Positions 49,510 to 60,800 of a DNA stretch of 64,000 nucleotides are shown piece after piece (positions within the stretch are counted from its first letter, which is position 1; each line of letters starts with the position of its first letter). The stretch is from Desulfosarcina cetonica JCM 12296 (GTDB taxonomy: Bacteria; Desulfobacterota; Desulfobacteria; Desulfobacterales; Desulfosarcinaceae). The stretch covers positions 1 to 64,000 of the forward strand of contig NZ_BBCC01000011.1 of the NCBI RefSeq assembly GCF_001311845.1. Reading direction: 5' to 3'. Made by a program: the position numbers and the translations under genes. The notes under the pieces were generated by a model. That model was not told the origin of the DNA and searched no databases. It worked only from the letters and a program-made list of their open reading frames with translations.

Positions 49510-51351
49510 TTATTTCTTGGTGCCGCGTTGCACATAACGGGCTTTGACCCCCAAGGTCACTTTACGCAAGCGGATCGATTTCGGGGTTATTTCCACGCGC
49601 TCGTCATCGCGGATAAAATTGATGGCCTGCTCCAGGGTCATGGGACGGATCGGTGCCAGGACCACGTTCTCGTCCTTTCCCGAGGCGCGCATATTGGTCA
49701 GCTTTTTCTCTTTGGTGGGATTGACGTTGATGTCCGATTCACGGTTGTGCTCGCCGATGACCATGCCTTCGTAGACCGGCTCCCCGGGAAGGATGAACAA
49801 CCGGCCCCGCGGTTCCAGATTGTAAAGGGCGTAGGGTACGGCACTGCCCTGGCGGTCGGACACGATGGAACCGGTGAAGCGGCTGGGAAAATCACCGCGA
49901 TAGGCCTCGTATCCCAGGAAGTAGGAATTCATGATTCCGGTCCCCCGGGTATCGGTGAGAAATTCGTCGCGGTAGCCGATCAAGGCCCGGGAGGGAATGG
50001 AAAACTCGATCCGTACTCGGCCGGTGCCGGTATTGATGAGGTTCATCATTTTTCCCTTGCGTACGGAGAGCTTCTCGGTGACCACCCCCATGAAGGCCTC
50101 GTCGCAATCCACAAAAAGCCGCTCGATGGGCTCCTTGACCACCCCGTCCTCGGTCTTGAGAATCACCTCCGGACGACCCACGCAGAACTCGAATCCCTCC
50201 CGACGCATGGTCTCGATAAGGATGGCCAGCTGAAATTCGCCGCGGCCCTTGACCACCACCGAATCCCGGTCACCGGTGGCGTCCACCTGGATGGCCACGT
50301 TGAGCAGCGTCTCCTTTTTCAGGCGCTCACGGATTTTGGCCGATTGGATATAGCGGCCTTCCCGGCCGGATAAGGGGCCGTCGTTGATGGTGAAGAGCAT
50401 GGAAACGGTGGGCGGATCGACGGTAATGCGCTCCAGGGCATGTGGGGCGTCTTCCGTACAGATGGTATCCCCGATGGTCACCTCGTCGATGCCCGAGAGA
50501 ATGGCGATCTCACCCGCGCCCACCCGGTCCACGGGGGTAATGTCCATGCCTTCGTAAACCTGCAGGCGGGTCACCTTCAACGGCCGGTGGTTGCCGTCGG
50601 CATCGATGCAGATCAGGCGATGCCTGGATTCGGCCACGCCGCCCACGACCCGGCCCACCGCCAGGCGGCCCAGGTAATCCGAGTACCCCAGATCGGAGAC
50701 CAGCATCTGAAAGGGCGCATCCGCGGCAAAGCGCGGAGGGGGGATTTCGCGCAAAATGGCGTCAAAAACATGATGCAGGTCGTCGGCCAAACGATCCGGC
50801 GCCGGGCCCGCCACCCCGTCCCGGCCAATGGCATAGAACAGCGGAAACTCGAGCTGATCCTCGTTGGCATCCAGATCGATCAAAAGATCATACACCTGGT
50901 CCAGGACCGCTGCTGCACGGGCGTCCTTGCGGTCGATCTTGTTGATCACGACGATGATTTTAAGCTTGGATTGAAGGGCCTTTTGCAGCACGAAGCGTGT
51001 TTGCGGCAGCGGCCCCTCGGAGGCGTCGACCAGCAGGATGGCACCATCGACCATGGAGAGGGCGCGCTCCACTTCCCCACCGAAGTCGGCGTGACCCGGA
51101 GTGTCGACGATGTTGATTTTTACCCCTTGATAGACCACGGAACAGTTTTTCGCGGCAATGGTGATGCCCCGTTCGCGCTCCAGATCCATGCGGTCCATGA
51201 CCCGTTCATCCATTTGCTGGCCTTGGCGGAAAAGGCCGCTTTGGCGGAACATGGCATCGACCAGGGTGGTTTTGCCATGGTCAACATGGGCAATGATGGC
51301 AATATTGCGAAGTTTGTCGTTGGTTGAAAAAGACATGCGGGTTCGTTTCAT
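49510..51351 (-). CDS. typA: translational GTPase TypA/BipA
   Basis: A 613-aa ribosome-associated GTPase. G1 is [11 protein letters not shown]3 is DTPGHADF, G4 is NKID, and the EF-G-like domains and BipA C-terminal domain follow ([20 protein letters not shown]). It acts in 50S assembly and in stress and low-temperature growth. An in-frame ATG at 51336 ([11 protein letters not shown]) may be the true start, because the AAAGG site abuts the first ATG. It is frame-intact. Confidence 0.96.
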   Translation of the reverse strand: MKRTRMSFSTNDKLRNIAIIAHVDHGKTTLVDAMFRQSGLFRQGQQMDERVMDRMDLERERGITIAAKNCSVVYQGVKINIVDTPGHADFGGEVERALSMVDGAILLVDASEGPLPQTRFVLQKALQSKLKIIVVINKIDRKDARAAAVLDQVYDLLIDLDANEDQLEFPLFYAIGRDGVAGPAPDRLADDLHHVFDAILREIPPPRFAADAPFQMLVSDLGYSDYLGRLAVGRVVGGVAESRHRLICIDADGNHRPLKVTRLQVYEGMDITPVDRVGAGEIAILSGIDEVTIGDTICTEDAPHALERITVDPPTVSMLFTINDGPLSGREGRYIQSAKIRERLKKETLLNVAIQVDATGDRDSVVVKGRGEFQLAILIETMRREGFEFCVGRPEVILKTEDGVVKEPIERLFVDCDEAFMGVVTEKLSVRKGKMMNLINTGTGRVRIEFSIPSRALIGYRDEFLTDTRGTGIMNSYFLGYEAYRGDFPSRFTGSIVSDRQGSAVPYALYNLEPRGRLFILPGEPVYEGMVIGEHNRESDINVNPTKEKKLTNMRASGKDENVVLAPIRPMTLEQAINFIRDDERVEITPKSIRLRKVTLGVKARYVQRGTKK

Positions 51352-51419
51352 CCTTTAAGATTAAATGGGCAATATAGCCATCTGCGGACTCAAAGCAAGG
51401 TTCGAAGTCGGATTTAATT

Positions 51420-51437
51420 TTGACGGATTCGTAAAAA
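51420..51437 (-). repeat. dispersed intergenic repeat copy (inverted)
   Basis: The minus strand reads TTTTTACGAATCCGTCAA, identical over 18 bp to 40508-40525. Confidence 0.6.
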
Positions 51438-51518
51438 ACCTGAAAAAGCGTCACGGCCGATTCAGTCGGCATTTTCCCTTGATCGGGTGTCCCGGTGATG
51501 AACCGGCGATCTCTTCCT

Positions 51519-52103
51519 TCAGCATCGGACTGATCGCCGGTCGAGGCCCTTGATTTTTTGCAGGGCGATGTAATCCCGTTGCTCAGCCATCAGCAGGGAG
51601 GGGGAAAGGGCGCAATGGAGCTTAAGGACCGTCACGTCGGTCGTCTCCCGGACGACGACGCCGTTGATCGGTGCACTACGGCCACTGTCGAAAATGATTT
51701 CTCCCAGTACGGACTGTCCCTTTCCATAAACACCGGAACTGGCCAGGCAGATACCATCCTCGGACACATCCAGCACCGGGCAGGTGAACACCGGCGCCGA
51801 CTGCGGATCGCCAATTTTCTGAACGAAGACAGGGGTGGGGGGCGTTTCATAGTGGATTCGGTAGGCCTGACGGTTTTCAGCGGCAAGGTCCCCATGGCGA
51901 TGGACACCATCGGCCGTCCGGGACCAAGGCCGTCGAATCAACCGCCACAGCGTGATCAGGGCAAGCATCGTACTGATTAAGAGGGTGGTGGTGAAGTAAT
52001 AGCGTCCATGGGCGGTCGTTCTGAAGTAGGATGCGCCCCGCAAAGACCACGTTGTCAGGATGATTGCCAAACTGAGCAAAAAGGTGAGGAGATGGGCTTT
52101 CAT
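51519..52103 (-). CDS. membrane-anchored PilZ-domain protein
   Basis: A 194-aa protein. Two N-terminal membrane helices (LLTFLLSLAIILTTW; FTTTLLISTMLALITLW) precede a PilZ-like domain (NRQAYRIHYETPP ... VLDVSEDGICLASSG). The c-di-GMP signature is RxxxR...D/NxSxxG; here NRQAYRI supplies one Arg cleanly and VSEDG replaces NxSxxG in part, so binding is possible but unproven. Its ATG overlaps the stop of the K+ channel gene upstream, implying joint function. Confidence 0.75.
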   Translation of the reverse strand: MKAHLLTFLLSLAIILTTWSLRGASYFRTTAHGRYYFTTTLLISTMLALITLWRLIRRPWSRTADGVHRHGDLAAENRQAYRIHYETPPTPVFVQKIGDPQSAPVFTCPVLDVSEDGICLASSGVYGKGQSVLGEIIFDSGRSAPINGVVVRETTDVTVLKLHCALSPSLLMAEQRDYIALQKIKGLDRRSVRC

Positions 52104-53454
52104 GATGGCTCTTCCGAAATGATGCGGATGACCGTATTGATCACCTCATGGGCATCCGGGCTTTTCACCACCACGGCATCGGCGCCGGCGGAAAGCGCCC
52201 GCTGGCGGGTGGCGTTGTTGTCATCGGCGGTAAACAAAATCAGTCGTGTATTCTTCAGTTCAGGGTTCTCGCGCACCCGCGTGCAGATGTCGATCCCCGA
52301 GAGAACCGGCAGCATAAAGTCAATCACGGCGACTGTCGGGCGGAGGCGGTGGATCAGTTCCAGCCCCGAGGTGCCATCGGCAGCCGTGTGGGGAATAAAC
52401 CCCGCTTTCTGGAACAAACGGGTATATAATTTGACAATCACCGGGTTGTCGTCGACGATGACCACCTGCCGGTTGGCGTCGGATGGTTGTTCGGCGGCAT
52501 CCGCCGCGTCAGCCGTGGCACGAATCACCAGCAACGCATCGCCGGACTTGAGCATCTCCTGGGCTTCGGGCATGAGACGGTCGTGGTTTCGCCGGCGCAA
52601 TCCCAGGACCGGCCCCGAGAGCTGTTCGGCGGCTTGGGCGACCGTGGCGCCGATCAAGGCACTGCCCGCATTCAGCGGGATCCAGCGAGGCGCGTTGACC
52701 GGGTTCGTTGTCAGGCAGACGTCATTCCGGTGACCGGTGGCCAGAAGCATTTCCCGGGCAATCTGGGTGCCTGCGGTGGTAAAAGGTGAGATCACCGTGT
52801 CCGCACCGGCTTTATGGAGTTTGCTTTCCACCTGGGGATCATTGGCGCGTGCGATAATACGCAGGGTGGGGTTCATTTCGCGGGCGGTGAGCACCAGAAA
52901 GACGTTTTCAGGATCGGAACCCAGCAGCGCCAGAAGCCCCCGGGCCTGTTTGATGCCGGCATCCAGGAGGATCTGCTCCCGCGTGGCGTCTCCTTCCAGG
53001 TAAAGATATTTCTGATCCTTTCCCAGATCGGCCGCAGGCACCTGATCCACGACCACGAAGGGTGCCCGTGCGGCGTTGAATTGGTCGGCTGCCGCGCGGC
53101 CCACGCGGCCAAAGCCGCAGATGATCTGGTGCCCTTTCAGCGATTGAATTTGACGCTGCATTTTTCTTTTCTCCGCACGTCCACTCCAGGTATTTTCGAG
53201 CAGGGATTCCCCCAATGCCCGGCCGGCAAGCGCAAGCCCCAGGATACTACAGAAGATCAGGCAATCGAGAATGCCTGCCCTTTGGGCGAAAGCGGTATCA
53301 CTTCACCGTAGCCGACCGTGGAGATGGTGATCGCCGACATGTAGAGCCCCTGGAAAAAAGTATATTTTTCCAGCAGCATGTAGCCAAACGTCCCACCCAA
53401 CAAAATGGTGAAAAAAATCCCAACCGCAAAAAAGATCCGTTTGCGCGTTCCCAT
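52100..53454 (-). CDS. 2-TM K+ channel fused to RCK (TrkA) and a C-terminal receiver domain (frame break)
   Basis: When joined, 451 aa. TM1 (RIFFAVGIFFTILLGGTFGY), a pore with the K+ selectivity filter TISTVGYGE, TM2 (IFCSILGLALAGRALG), an RCK/TrkA-N Rossmann domain (IICGFGRVGRAAADQF), a TrkA-C domain (LGLRRRNHDRLMPEAQ...), then a complete CheY-like receiver with VDDN, phospho-Asp in VIDFMLPVLSG, Thr in LFTADD and Lys in VVKSP. A missing C at about 53262 (ATTGCCTGATC) splits it. The start at 53454 (MGTRKRIFF) is preferred over longer frames. A receiver on an ion channel is unusual. Confidence 0.85.
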
Positions 53455-53633
53455 TTGCCTGCTCGTTAAATTATTCGGTTGTGAACCTTGAGTCAGTATC
53501 GGCGGAAAGGGGATTGTTCTTGAGGTGGGGAATCCGCAGATTGGTGGATGGAGATGCCAGATCCCGGTGTCCGATGATGTCAATCGTCACCGGGATTTGG
53601 CATTAACGCGCGATATTCAACCGTTGCCGGGCG

Positions 53634-54134
53634 TCAAGCCGCGGCAACAACCGATTCGATTTTCTCCCAGATGAACTGGGCCACTTCTTCGGCCGAGGTG
53701 GTTTCGATCACGGCCAGATCCTCGCAAAGGGCTTCTACGGTGTCTTCTTCAATCTCTGTTATTTTATTCACCAGGAAGGCATCCACCTCGCCATCCGCGG
53801 GCAGAAGACCGCATGCCCCCACGGCACCGATAAACTCGCCATCCATGATAATCGGAACCACGATTTTCATCAGGCCGGCATCGCAGGCCTCGATGACCGG
53901 TTTGCCTTCTTCCTTGGCTTGATGGGCCAAGTTCATGTGCGCCACGGCGCAGATGAAGGCCTGCCCCTTGTCCGTGGCCTTGATGGCCGGGCAGAGGCGG
54001 TTGACCCATACCTTGTTGTCGGTAATGCGGATGCCGTCGGTGTTGAATACATTGGATTCCAGGCCCGAACGGGCATGAATTTCCTTTTCCAGTTCGACCC
54101 ATTTTTCGAGGGGCAGCAGATCGGTCAGTTCCAC
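53634..54134 (-). CDS. PocR-domain sensory protein
   Basis: A 166-aa protein of one PocR-type ligand-binding domain (LEKWVELEKEIHARSGLESN, LCPAIKA, QAFICAVAHMNLA, CDAGLMKIVVPI). PocR domains bind small hydrophobic compounds and are usually fused to regulators; this one stands alone. The start is a GTG with AAGGAGTG upstream. Conserved cysteines (LCP, FIC, CDAG) may bind a metal or haem-like ligand. Confidence 0.85.
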   Translation of the reverse strand: MELTDLLPLEKWVELEKEIHARSGLESNVFNTDGIRITDNKVWVNRLCPAIKATDKGQAFICAVAHMNLAHQAKEEGKPVIEACDAGLMKIVVPIIMDGEFIGAVGACGLLPADGEVDAFLVNKITEIEEDTVEALCEDLAVIETTSAEEVAQFIWEKIESVVAAA

Positions 54135-54203
54135 GGTGTCACTCCTTGGGGTTGATGTCGCTCGGCGTCGGACAGGACGGCTTTCTTTGTTAGCATTGAT
54201 CCC

Positions 54204-55244
54204 CTACGAGGGAAAAGGGCTTTCCGCCAGCCAGGCCTTGAGACGCTGCATGCCGGTATCGATGGAGATGCCGGCGGTATAGCCCAGATCCCGTTTGGCC
54301 GCCGAAATGTCAAACCAATGGGCCGTGGCCAGTTCGCGGGCCACAAAGCGGGTCATGATCGGTTCATGACGGATGCCGAAAAGATGATAGGTCCCTTCCA
54401 GCAGCGTTCCGATAGCATAGGCCATAGCGGGCGAAAGGGTGCGTGTCACCGGCCCTTTGCCGCCGGCGGCCAAAATCCGGTTGACCATCTCCCACAAGGC
54501 AATGGGCGCATCGTCACTGATGAAATAAACCCGGCCGGACAATTCCGGATGATGCTGCAAGGCTTCCATGGCCAGCAGGTGGGCGTGGGCGGCGTTGTCG
54601 ATATAAATGGTATCCACCCGGTTGCGGCCGTCGCCCACCTGTCGCAGACGGTGGGATCGGGCGATGATGCGCGGTGCCAGATGATTGTCTCCCGGACCCC
54701 AGATCAGATGCGGCCTGAGCGTGATCGTGCGCAGTTGGTCATCGGCGGCAGCGCGCACCAGCTGTTCGGCCATGGCCTTGGTCCGTGGGTAGTGGGCATG
54801 GTAGCGGGTCGGGTAGGGGACCGACTCGTCAATCCCCGCCATGTCCTTGCCATTGAAAACCACGCTGGGACTGCTGGTGTAAATCAACATGGGGACCCGG
54901 CAGGAACGGCAGGCGGTGATCACATGGCGCGTGCCGGTGACGTTCACCGGGTAATAGGCGTCGGCCGGGCCCCAAACGCCGGCCTTGGCGGCCACATGGA
55001 AGACCGCATCCTTTTCGCGCACGGCGTCTTTAACCGCCCCGGCATTTACGATATCACCGCGCAACTGGCGCACGCCCAGGGCATCCAAATGCGGATGCGA
55101 GCGACGCGAAAAACTGGTCACGCGGTGCCCTTGGGCAACCAGTTGACGGATGATGGCGCTACCGAGGAAACCACCGCCACCGGTCACCAGGATGTTTTTG
55201 GATGAACCGGTACCGGGTGTACGAAATGCTCGCATACGGGTCAT
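54204..55244 (-). CDS. oleD: OleD-type NADPH-dependent 2-alkyl-3-keto acid reductase
   Basis: A 346-aa short-chain dehydrogenase of the 3-beta-HSD-like extended class. The nucleotide motif is VTGGGGFLGSAI and the catalytic Tyr-Lys is in YPRTKAMAEQLV. Downstream of OleC and OleB, it fits OleD, which reduces the beta-keto acid made by OleA. The ATG at 55244 overlaps the oleC stop (ATGA). Confidence 0.88.
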   Translation of the reverse strand: MTRMRAFRTPGTGSSKNILVTGGGGFLGSAIIRQLVAQGHRVTSFSRRSHPHLDALGVRQLRGDIVNAGAVKDAVREKDAVFHVAAKAGVWGPADAYYPVNVTGTRHVITACRSCRVPMLIYTSSPSVVFNGKDMAGIDESVPYPTRYHAHYPRTKAMAEQLVRAAADDQLRTITLRPHLIWGPGDNHLAPRIIARSHRLRQVGDGRNRVDTIYIDNAAHAHLLAMEALQHHPELSGRVYFISDDAPIALWEMVNRILAAGGKGPVTRTLSPAMAYAIGTLLEGTYHLFGIRHEPIMTRFVARELATAHWFDISAAKRDLGYTAGISIDTGMQRLKAWLAESPFPS

Positions 55245-56945
55245 GGTGAAGCCGTTTCGGTTCGAAGTTGCTTGGCGGCCCACACGGCCAGCTTTTCCCT
55301 GAAGATTTTCGAGTTGTGGCGGATGTCCACCGGAAAGGCGCGGTGAAACAAGATCGTTTGGATGTCTTCGGTGATCGGGCTGCCTTTGGCCAATTCCAGA
55401 AGCTCATTTTTCAGCTGGGTCTTGTTTTTGCCGTTGTCCCTGGGCTCCAGCTCGATGCAGATCACGGGATGCTGCCGGCCGTCTGTTCCCACACCGACCA
55501 GGGCACTGCGGAACACCCGGGGGTGGTTGTTGAAAATGGCCTCGCAAGGAATGGTGAAAAGGGTACGTTTTTCGGTCACGACGCGTTGGTTTTTACGTCC
55601 GCAGAACCAGATGCGTCCTTTTTTGTCCATCCAGCCCAGATCGCCCATGCGGTGCCAGAAACCGGTATCATCATCGTTGATCTTCGATAGGGTGTTATCC
55701 TTGGGCCGTTCATAGTACCCGCGGGTGACTTGGGCGCCGCGCACCGCGATCTCGCCGGTTTCCCCGTCGGGCACGGCCAAATCATCGGTCCAGGACGCGA
55801 TCGGACCATCACTGATGCGGATGATCCGGACGTCCACACCGCTGATCGGTCGCCCCACACACATCCCGAATCCCTGCTCACTGAGCTTGCGGGTTTCATT
55901 GAGGATTTCATGGCTGCCAAAGGCACTCACCGGCATGGCCTCGGTGGCACCATAGCCGGTATGGATCTGGGCTTCATCGGTCAACATGCTGCTAAACCGT
56001 TCGACGATCGCCGGGTTTGCCGCGCCCCGGCGGTGATGACCCGCTTCAGGGTCGGCAGTTTGATGCCTTTTTCCTGACCATAGCGTCCCACCCGGTTGAG
56101 CAGGGCCGGGGAGGCGAACATGTTAGTGACCCCATGGTTGCCGATGGCCTCGATGATTTTTTCCGGGTTGACCCGTGCCGGTTGGGTCGGGTCCATGTCC
56201 GGAATGATCGCGGTCATGCCCAATGCCGGATCGAAGAGAGCAAAAAGTGGAAAGGTCGGCAGATCGATGTCGTCGCTGCTGATGTCGAATTCGGCCTGAA
56301 TATTTCGGACTTGGGCATCGAAGATCCCATGGGTGTAGATCACCCCCTTGGCCGGTCCGGTGCTACCGGTGGTGAAAAGAACCGCGGCGATCTCATCCGC
56401 TCGCGTGTCGGCCATGGGATAGGGCTCCCATTGCGTTTGGCGCACCTGGCGCAGGGTCGTGCCGCCCCAGAACCAACGGCTTCCCACGGTGACCACCACG
56501 CTGACGCTTTTGAAAAAGCGGGGCGCCAGAACCCGCAGCACATGCGCTTGAGGAATGCCGACCAATGCCTGGGCCTTGCTTTCCGCCAGACAGTTCAGCA
56601 TGCGGGCGATGCCCATGCCAGGATCGACGATGACCGGTACGGCCCCCACTTTGAACAGGGCGAATACCAGGGCAAAAAATCGAGACTGGGCTTGACCATT
56701 AAAATCGTACGGATTCCCCGGCTGATTCCGATCTTGTCCAATCCCCAGGCGATGCAGTCCGATTCGATATCCAGCTGCCGGAAGGTCAGATGCGTATAGG
56801 CCACGCGTCCCTGGCGGTCCCTGCCACACGGACAAACGACCGCGCGTTTGTAGGGCTGGGTCCGTGCCATCTGGTGGAGATAGGTGGCCACATTGACGAT
56901 GGATCCGGTTGATGCGGCTTGCGGCGTTAAATCCATCTCAAACAT
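55241..56945 (-). CDS. oleC: OleC-type beta-lactone synthetase (frame breaks)
   Basis: When joined, about 568 aa of the AMP-forming ligase superfamily. The P-loop motif is VLFTTGSTGPAKGVIYTHG; TGYGATEAMPVS, MGDLGWMDKKGRIWF and the catalytic Lys region RHNSKIFREKL follow. OleC closes the beta-lactone from a beta-hydroxy acid. Frame breaks at about 56683 (missing T in a T-run) and about 56018 (missing C) are each repaired by one base (SLDFFALVFALFKVG; AGAAANPAIVERFSS). ATG at 56945, or 56936 (MDLTPQ) with a better-spaced GGGG. Confidence 0.9.
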
Positions 56946-56948
56946 CCC

Positions 56949-57860
56949 CTATCGCGGGTTTCGTTTCAAAAAATCCTGTACCCGTTCAATCACCATTTCG
57001 GGTAAGTCTTCATTCAGATAGTGTCCGGCATGATCGAACAGATGGTGCTCTGCCGAGGGAAACCGTCGGCACCACGCCTGATAATAATCCGTGTCAAACA
57101 CAAAATCGTGACGTCCCCAAAGAATCAGCATGGGCAGATGGGCCAGACGGGGCAATCGTTGTTCGGTGGCTTGAACGATTTCGAATCCGGCATCACGGGG
57201 TGACAGCGGGATATCCTGGACAAATCGCAGGGTCGCCAGACGATTGTGTGGACAATGATACGGTGCCAGCAGCCCCCGTCGGACGTCGGTGGAAAGCCTG
57301 GTGTAGGGTGCCATATGGATGGCTGCCCGGGCAAACAGGTTGCCATGCAACACGGCCGGTGTGGCAAACCAGCTCAGGTTGCGAATGAGCCACAGGCGCA
57401 GGGGAAGCCGCTTTTGCCCCGGCGGTGAAAAGGCTGCCGTGTTGGTGATGATCAGCCGGGCGACCCGCTGGGGATGGGCCGCGGCCCAGGCCATGGCGAT
57501 CATGCCGCCCCAGTCGTGAACCATCAGGGTGATCCCGGTCAGATCCAGGTGGTCCATCAAGGCGCCAAAATCCGCCAGGCGGTCCTTCAGCCGGAAGCCG
57601 TACCGGGTGGTGTCGGGTTTGGCCGACAGCCCGCAGCCCATATGGTCCGGGGCAATGGCACGATAGCACGGCGAGAGGGTTTGGATTACCCGGCGGAAAT
57701 AAAAAGACCAGGTGGGATTGCCATGCACCATGACCACCGGTTCGCCCTGACCCTCGTCCACGTAATGGTAGGCCAGCCCGTCGCGATCCAGGAAATGGGA
57801 CCGGAACGGGTAAAGGGGTGCATAGTTGCGTGGATCGACGGAATGGCTCAAGGTTTTCAT
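56949..57860 (-). CDS. oleB: OleB-type beta-lactone decarboxylase (haloalkane dehalogenase-like)
   Basis: A 303-aa alpha/beta hydrolase. The oxyanion loop HGNPTWSFYF, nucleophile Asp in MVHDWGGMIAMA, acid in GRHDFVFD and His in DHAGHYLNED match the haloalkane dehalogenase-like fold. In ole clusters this enzyme removes CO2 from the beta-lactone to give the alkene. The ATG overlaps the stop of the PUFA-synthase gene upstream, so it is coupled to it. Confidence 0.9.
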   Translation of the reverse strand: MKTLSHSVDPRNYAPLYPFRSHFLDRDGLAYHYVDEGQGEPVVMVHGNPTWSFYFRRVIQTLSPCYRAIAPDHMGCGLSAKPDTTRYGFRLKDRLADFGALMDHLDLTGITLMVHDWGGMIAMAWAAAHPQRVARLIITNTAAFSPPGQKRLPLRLWLIRNLSWFATPAVLHGNLFARAAIHMAPYTRLSTDVRRGLLAPYHCPHNRLATLRFVQDIPLSPRDAGFEIVQATEQRLPRLAHLPMLILWGRHDFVFDTDYYQAWCRRFPSAEHHLFDHAGHYLNEDLPEMVIERVQDFLKRNPR

Positions 57861-60800
57861 GATGGTGTATCTTCGGCCACGGGAACCAGGGCCAGTTCAA
57901 AATTTTCCATTTTGTAGATCGGCAGGCCATCCACCCAGAGCAAGCCGTCGGCCCGCATCACCGGGGCAACGCCATCCCGAATCGCGGTGATGACCGCTTC
58001 AACGGTGACCATTTTGTTTTTCTGGATAATCTGCCCGCGGTAACTCCAGTTGTGGCGGCTGTCTGGTGACAGGCAAAAGCGGTGGGTCGCGATCCGTTCG
58101 GGCCAACGCTTTATTGCCACAGTTTTAAGCAGTTGTAAAAAGGATTCGACGCCGAGGGAACCGGGGCACACCGGATCCTGGAAAAAATGAGCCTTGAAAA
58201 ACCACTCCTCGGGATCGACCTGTTTGCTGCCGCGAATGTATCCCAGGCCGGCAGCGCCGCCGTTCGGCAGATATGCATCGATGCGATCGACCATGAGCAA
58301 CGCCTTGCCGGGCAGCATCAGGCGGTCGGTGGTGGTCGGCAGCCTTCGGCATCCGCTGGCGTCAGCGGTGTAAGGCTGGGCAACGATTCTCCGCCCACGT
58401 CGGTGCCGGCGTAATCCGCCAACGCTTGAACCAAACGGTCGGCCCTGCCCAAGCCTTTTTGCTGGCCGAGGGCCTGGGCCGAGAAAAAGCCGAAATAGGT
58501 ATCACCCATGTAAACCGGATCGCCACTGGCGAGTACCTCGAATTCGAAATTCTCGATGATCATCTCGGCGGCTTCACTCACCTTGGTCATGCGACAGCGC
58601 ATGGTCAGGGCGCCGGTGCCGGGTGTTACCGACCGGTGCAGGATGCCGCTTCCGCCCAGATTGCGGAACTTCAGGTCCTGCTGACTGTGCAGGGCCGAGC
58701 CGGCATAGGCCGCCAGCCAGCCGCAGGGTTGCAGGGCGATTTCCAGCAGCACGCAAAAGGGCATCACCCCGCTATGGTCGGCGGCGAAGTACCATTCGCC
58801 CGGAGGGACGTCGTATTCGGCGGTCACCCATCCATCGGCCTTGAGTTCCCAGGGCGGCGGCTCCACGTGGCTTACCCGATCCATGAAACAGTACGGTGGG
58901 CCGGGCAGACGCGCGATGGTGCGCTGACGGTCGAACACGCGGTAGGGTTCGCCAAACGCCTCGGAGGGATTGCCCACGGCAAAGGCCAGGATGGAAGCCC
59001 GGTCATAAAGCCGCGTTGTGGACGGTGCCTTCGGCGGTTGTAAGGGTTGAGATGCCTGTCGCTGCCACAGGGCCTCGATTTCGGCCATGCTTACCCCGGT
59101 CATCTTCATGGACATGCCCTTGAAAAAGACGATGGGGCGCCCGTCGGCGGACATGTGCGCATCGGCGATCACATAGGGCTCGGGGGCCATCCCGATTTCG
59201 CTGATCTGGATCTCGTAATGCACGTGGGCGGTTTTGGGGGTCACCGGACCACGGCATTTGAGACGCGCCGGGCTGCCGATCACGGGTTCATAACAAACGC
59301 CGGCCTTGTCCGTCACCCATCCCATGCGTTGGAGGAAAACACGCAGGGTATGGGCGCAGCATTCGTACATGAGCGTACCCGGCATGACCATGTCGTCCAC
59401 GAAATGGCAGGTCAGGAACCAGTCGTCCGGATGGATGTCCGCCTCGGCGCGGATCAGCCCCAAACCATAACGCCCGCCCTGGGGATCCAGGTCGAGAATA
59501 CGATGGATCAAACGCATGCGCCCATCGGGAAGCCACAGGGAAGGGGCCAGGGCGATGCCGGCGAAGCGCTCGCCAAAACAGCCGGCCAAGTCACCGCGAC
59601 GTAGGGCTTCCACTTGGTCGTCGGTGTAGGCTTCACGGACCATGGGCACCATCGGCCGCCAGCCCGGCGGACAGGTGCCGGCGATGGGACGCCGTTCCGG
59701 CTCGGTGAGGATTATCCCCCCCGAGTTTTCCACCTCGGCTTCGGTGAAGAAACCGGCACACCCGTCGCGCATGGTGATCAGATGGTCATCGCCGATAACC
59801 CCTTCGAAACGGAAGAAAAACATCCAGGTATCGCCTTGACGCACGAAGCGGTCGATGGCGATGTCGTAGCGAATCGTCTCTCCCGGCCGGGGAAGCCCCC
59901 GGTGAAAGGTGATCTCGGCGTCCAGCAGGCGATAGGCCCGTTGCCCCTTCACCCGATGGTCGATGCCCAGGTAGGCGCTGAGAAAAAGATCGGCCTGACC
60001 GGCCTCGACGCTGATGCACACCGGTGCGCGATCGCCATCCAGGTACCAGGCGCCAGGCAGGACATCGTGTTCGGTAACCACCCGCCCCGACTCCATGGAA
60101 AGCATCTCGCCATCCACGGAAAGGATCCGATCCACCAGCATCAAGGGCTCGTCGGGCAGACGCACCCGCACCCGGTAGGTGTCCACCTCATCAAAGGCCG
60201 GTCCCAGCATGCGGCCCACGCTGCCGATGGCGAATTGCATGCACATCTCGCGATCAAAGGCCACGGCGGGTGTCGGGGGGGCCGGCGTTTCGGCAAAGGA
60301 CGGTGCTTCCGGTTGCTCACCGGGAGGCGGGACAATGCGTGCCATTGGCGGCATCACCACCGTTTGCGACCCGGGCACCCAGACCCAAGAGGCGGTTTTG
60401 CAAATCGAAGGCGTCGGCGAAACTGCGGGACAGCTGGCTGGACAAGTCCAGAAATTGCTCATGGGCACCGGCCGTGGCGGCCATGTTTTGCTCTGCCGTG
60501 TCCATGAGGGTCGCCCAAAGGGGGGCGTCGTGGCGGACTGGAGCAGTGTTTTCCGGTGGCGTCGGCGGTGCCGGTATCGGGTTCGTTTGCGGTGCCACCG
60601 CAGCCGATGTTTTTACTGATGACGACGGCGGAGAAGGTTTGGGTGCCCTGGGCAGTTGCGGCGCAATGGCCTGGCCTCCCACGGTCACGCTCACCGTGGC
60701 GGTGGTGCCATGAAGGGGGATCGGCGCTGTCGTCTCAGGGTCATCATAAAGCGGCTGCAGATCCAGCGGTACGCGCTCCACCGTCAAGCGGGCCAGGCAG

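Noticed and set aside
57857-58350. A separate FabA-like dehydratase gene at the end of the PUFA synthase
   Set aside because: It is the second half of the last double-hotdog domain, cut off only by a one-base loss at about 58345.
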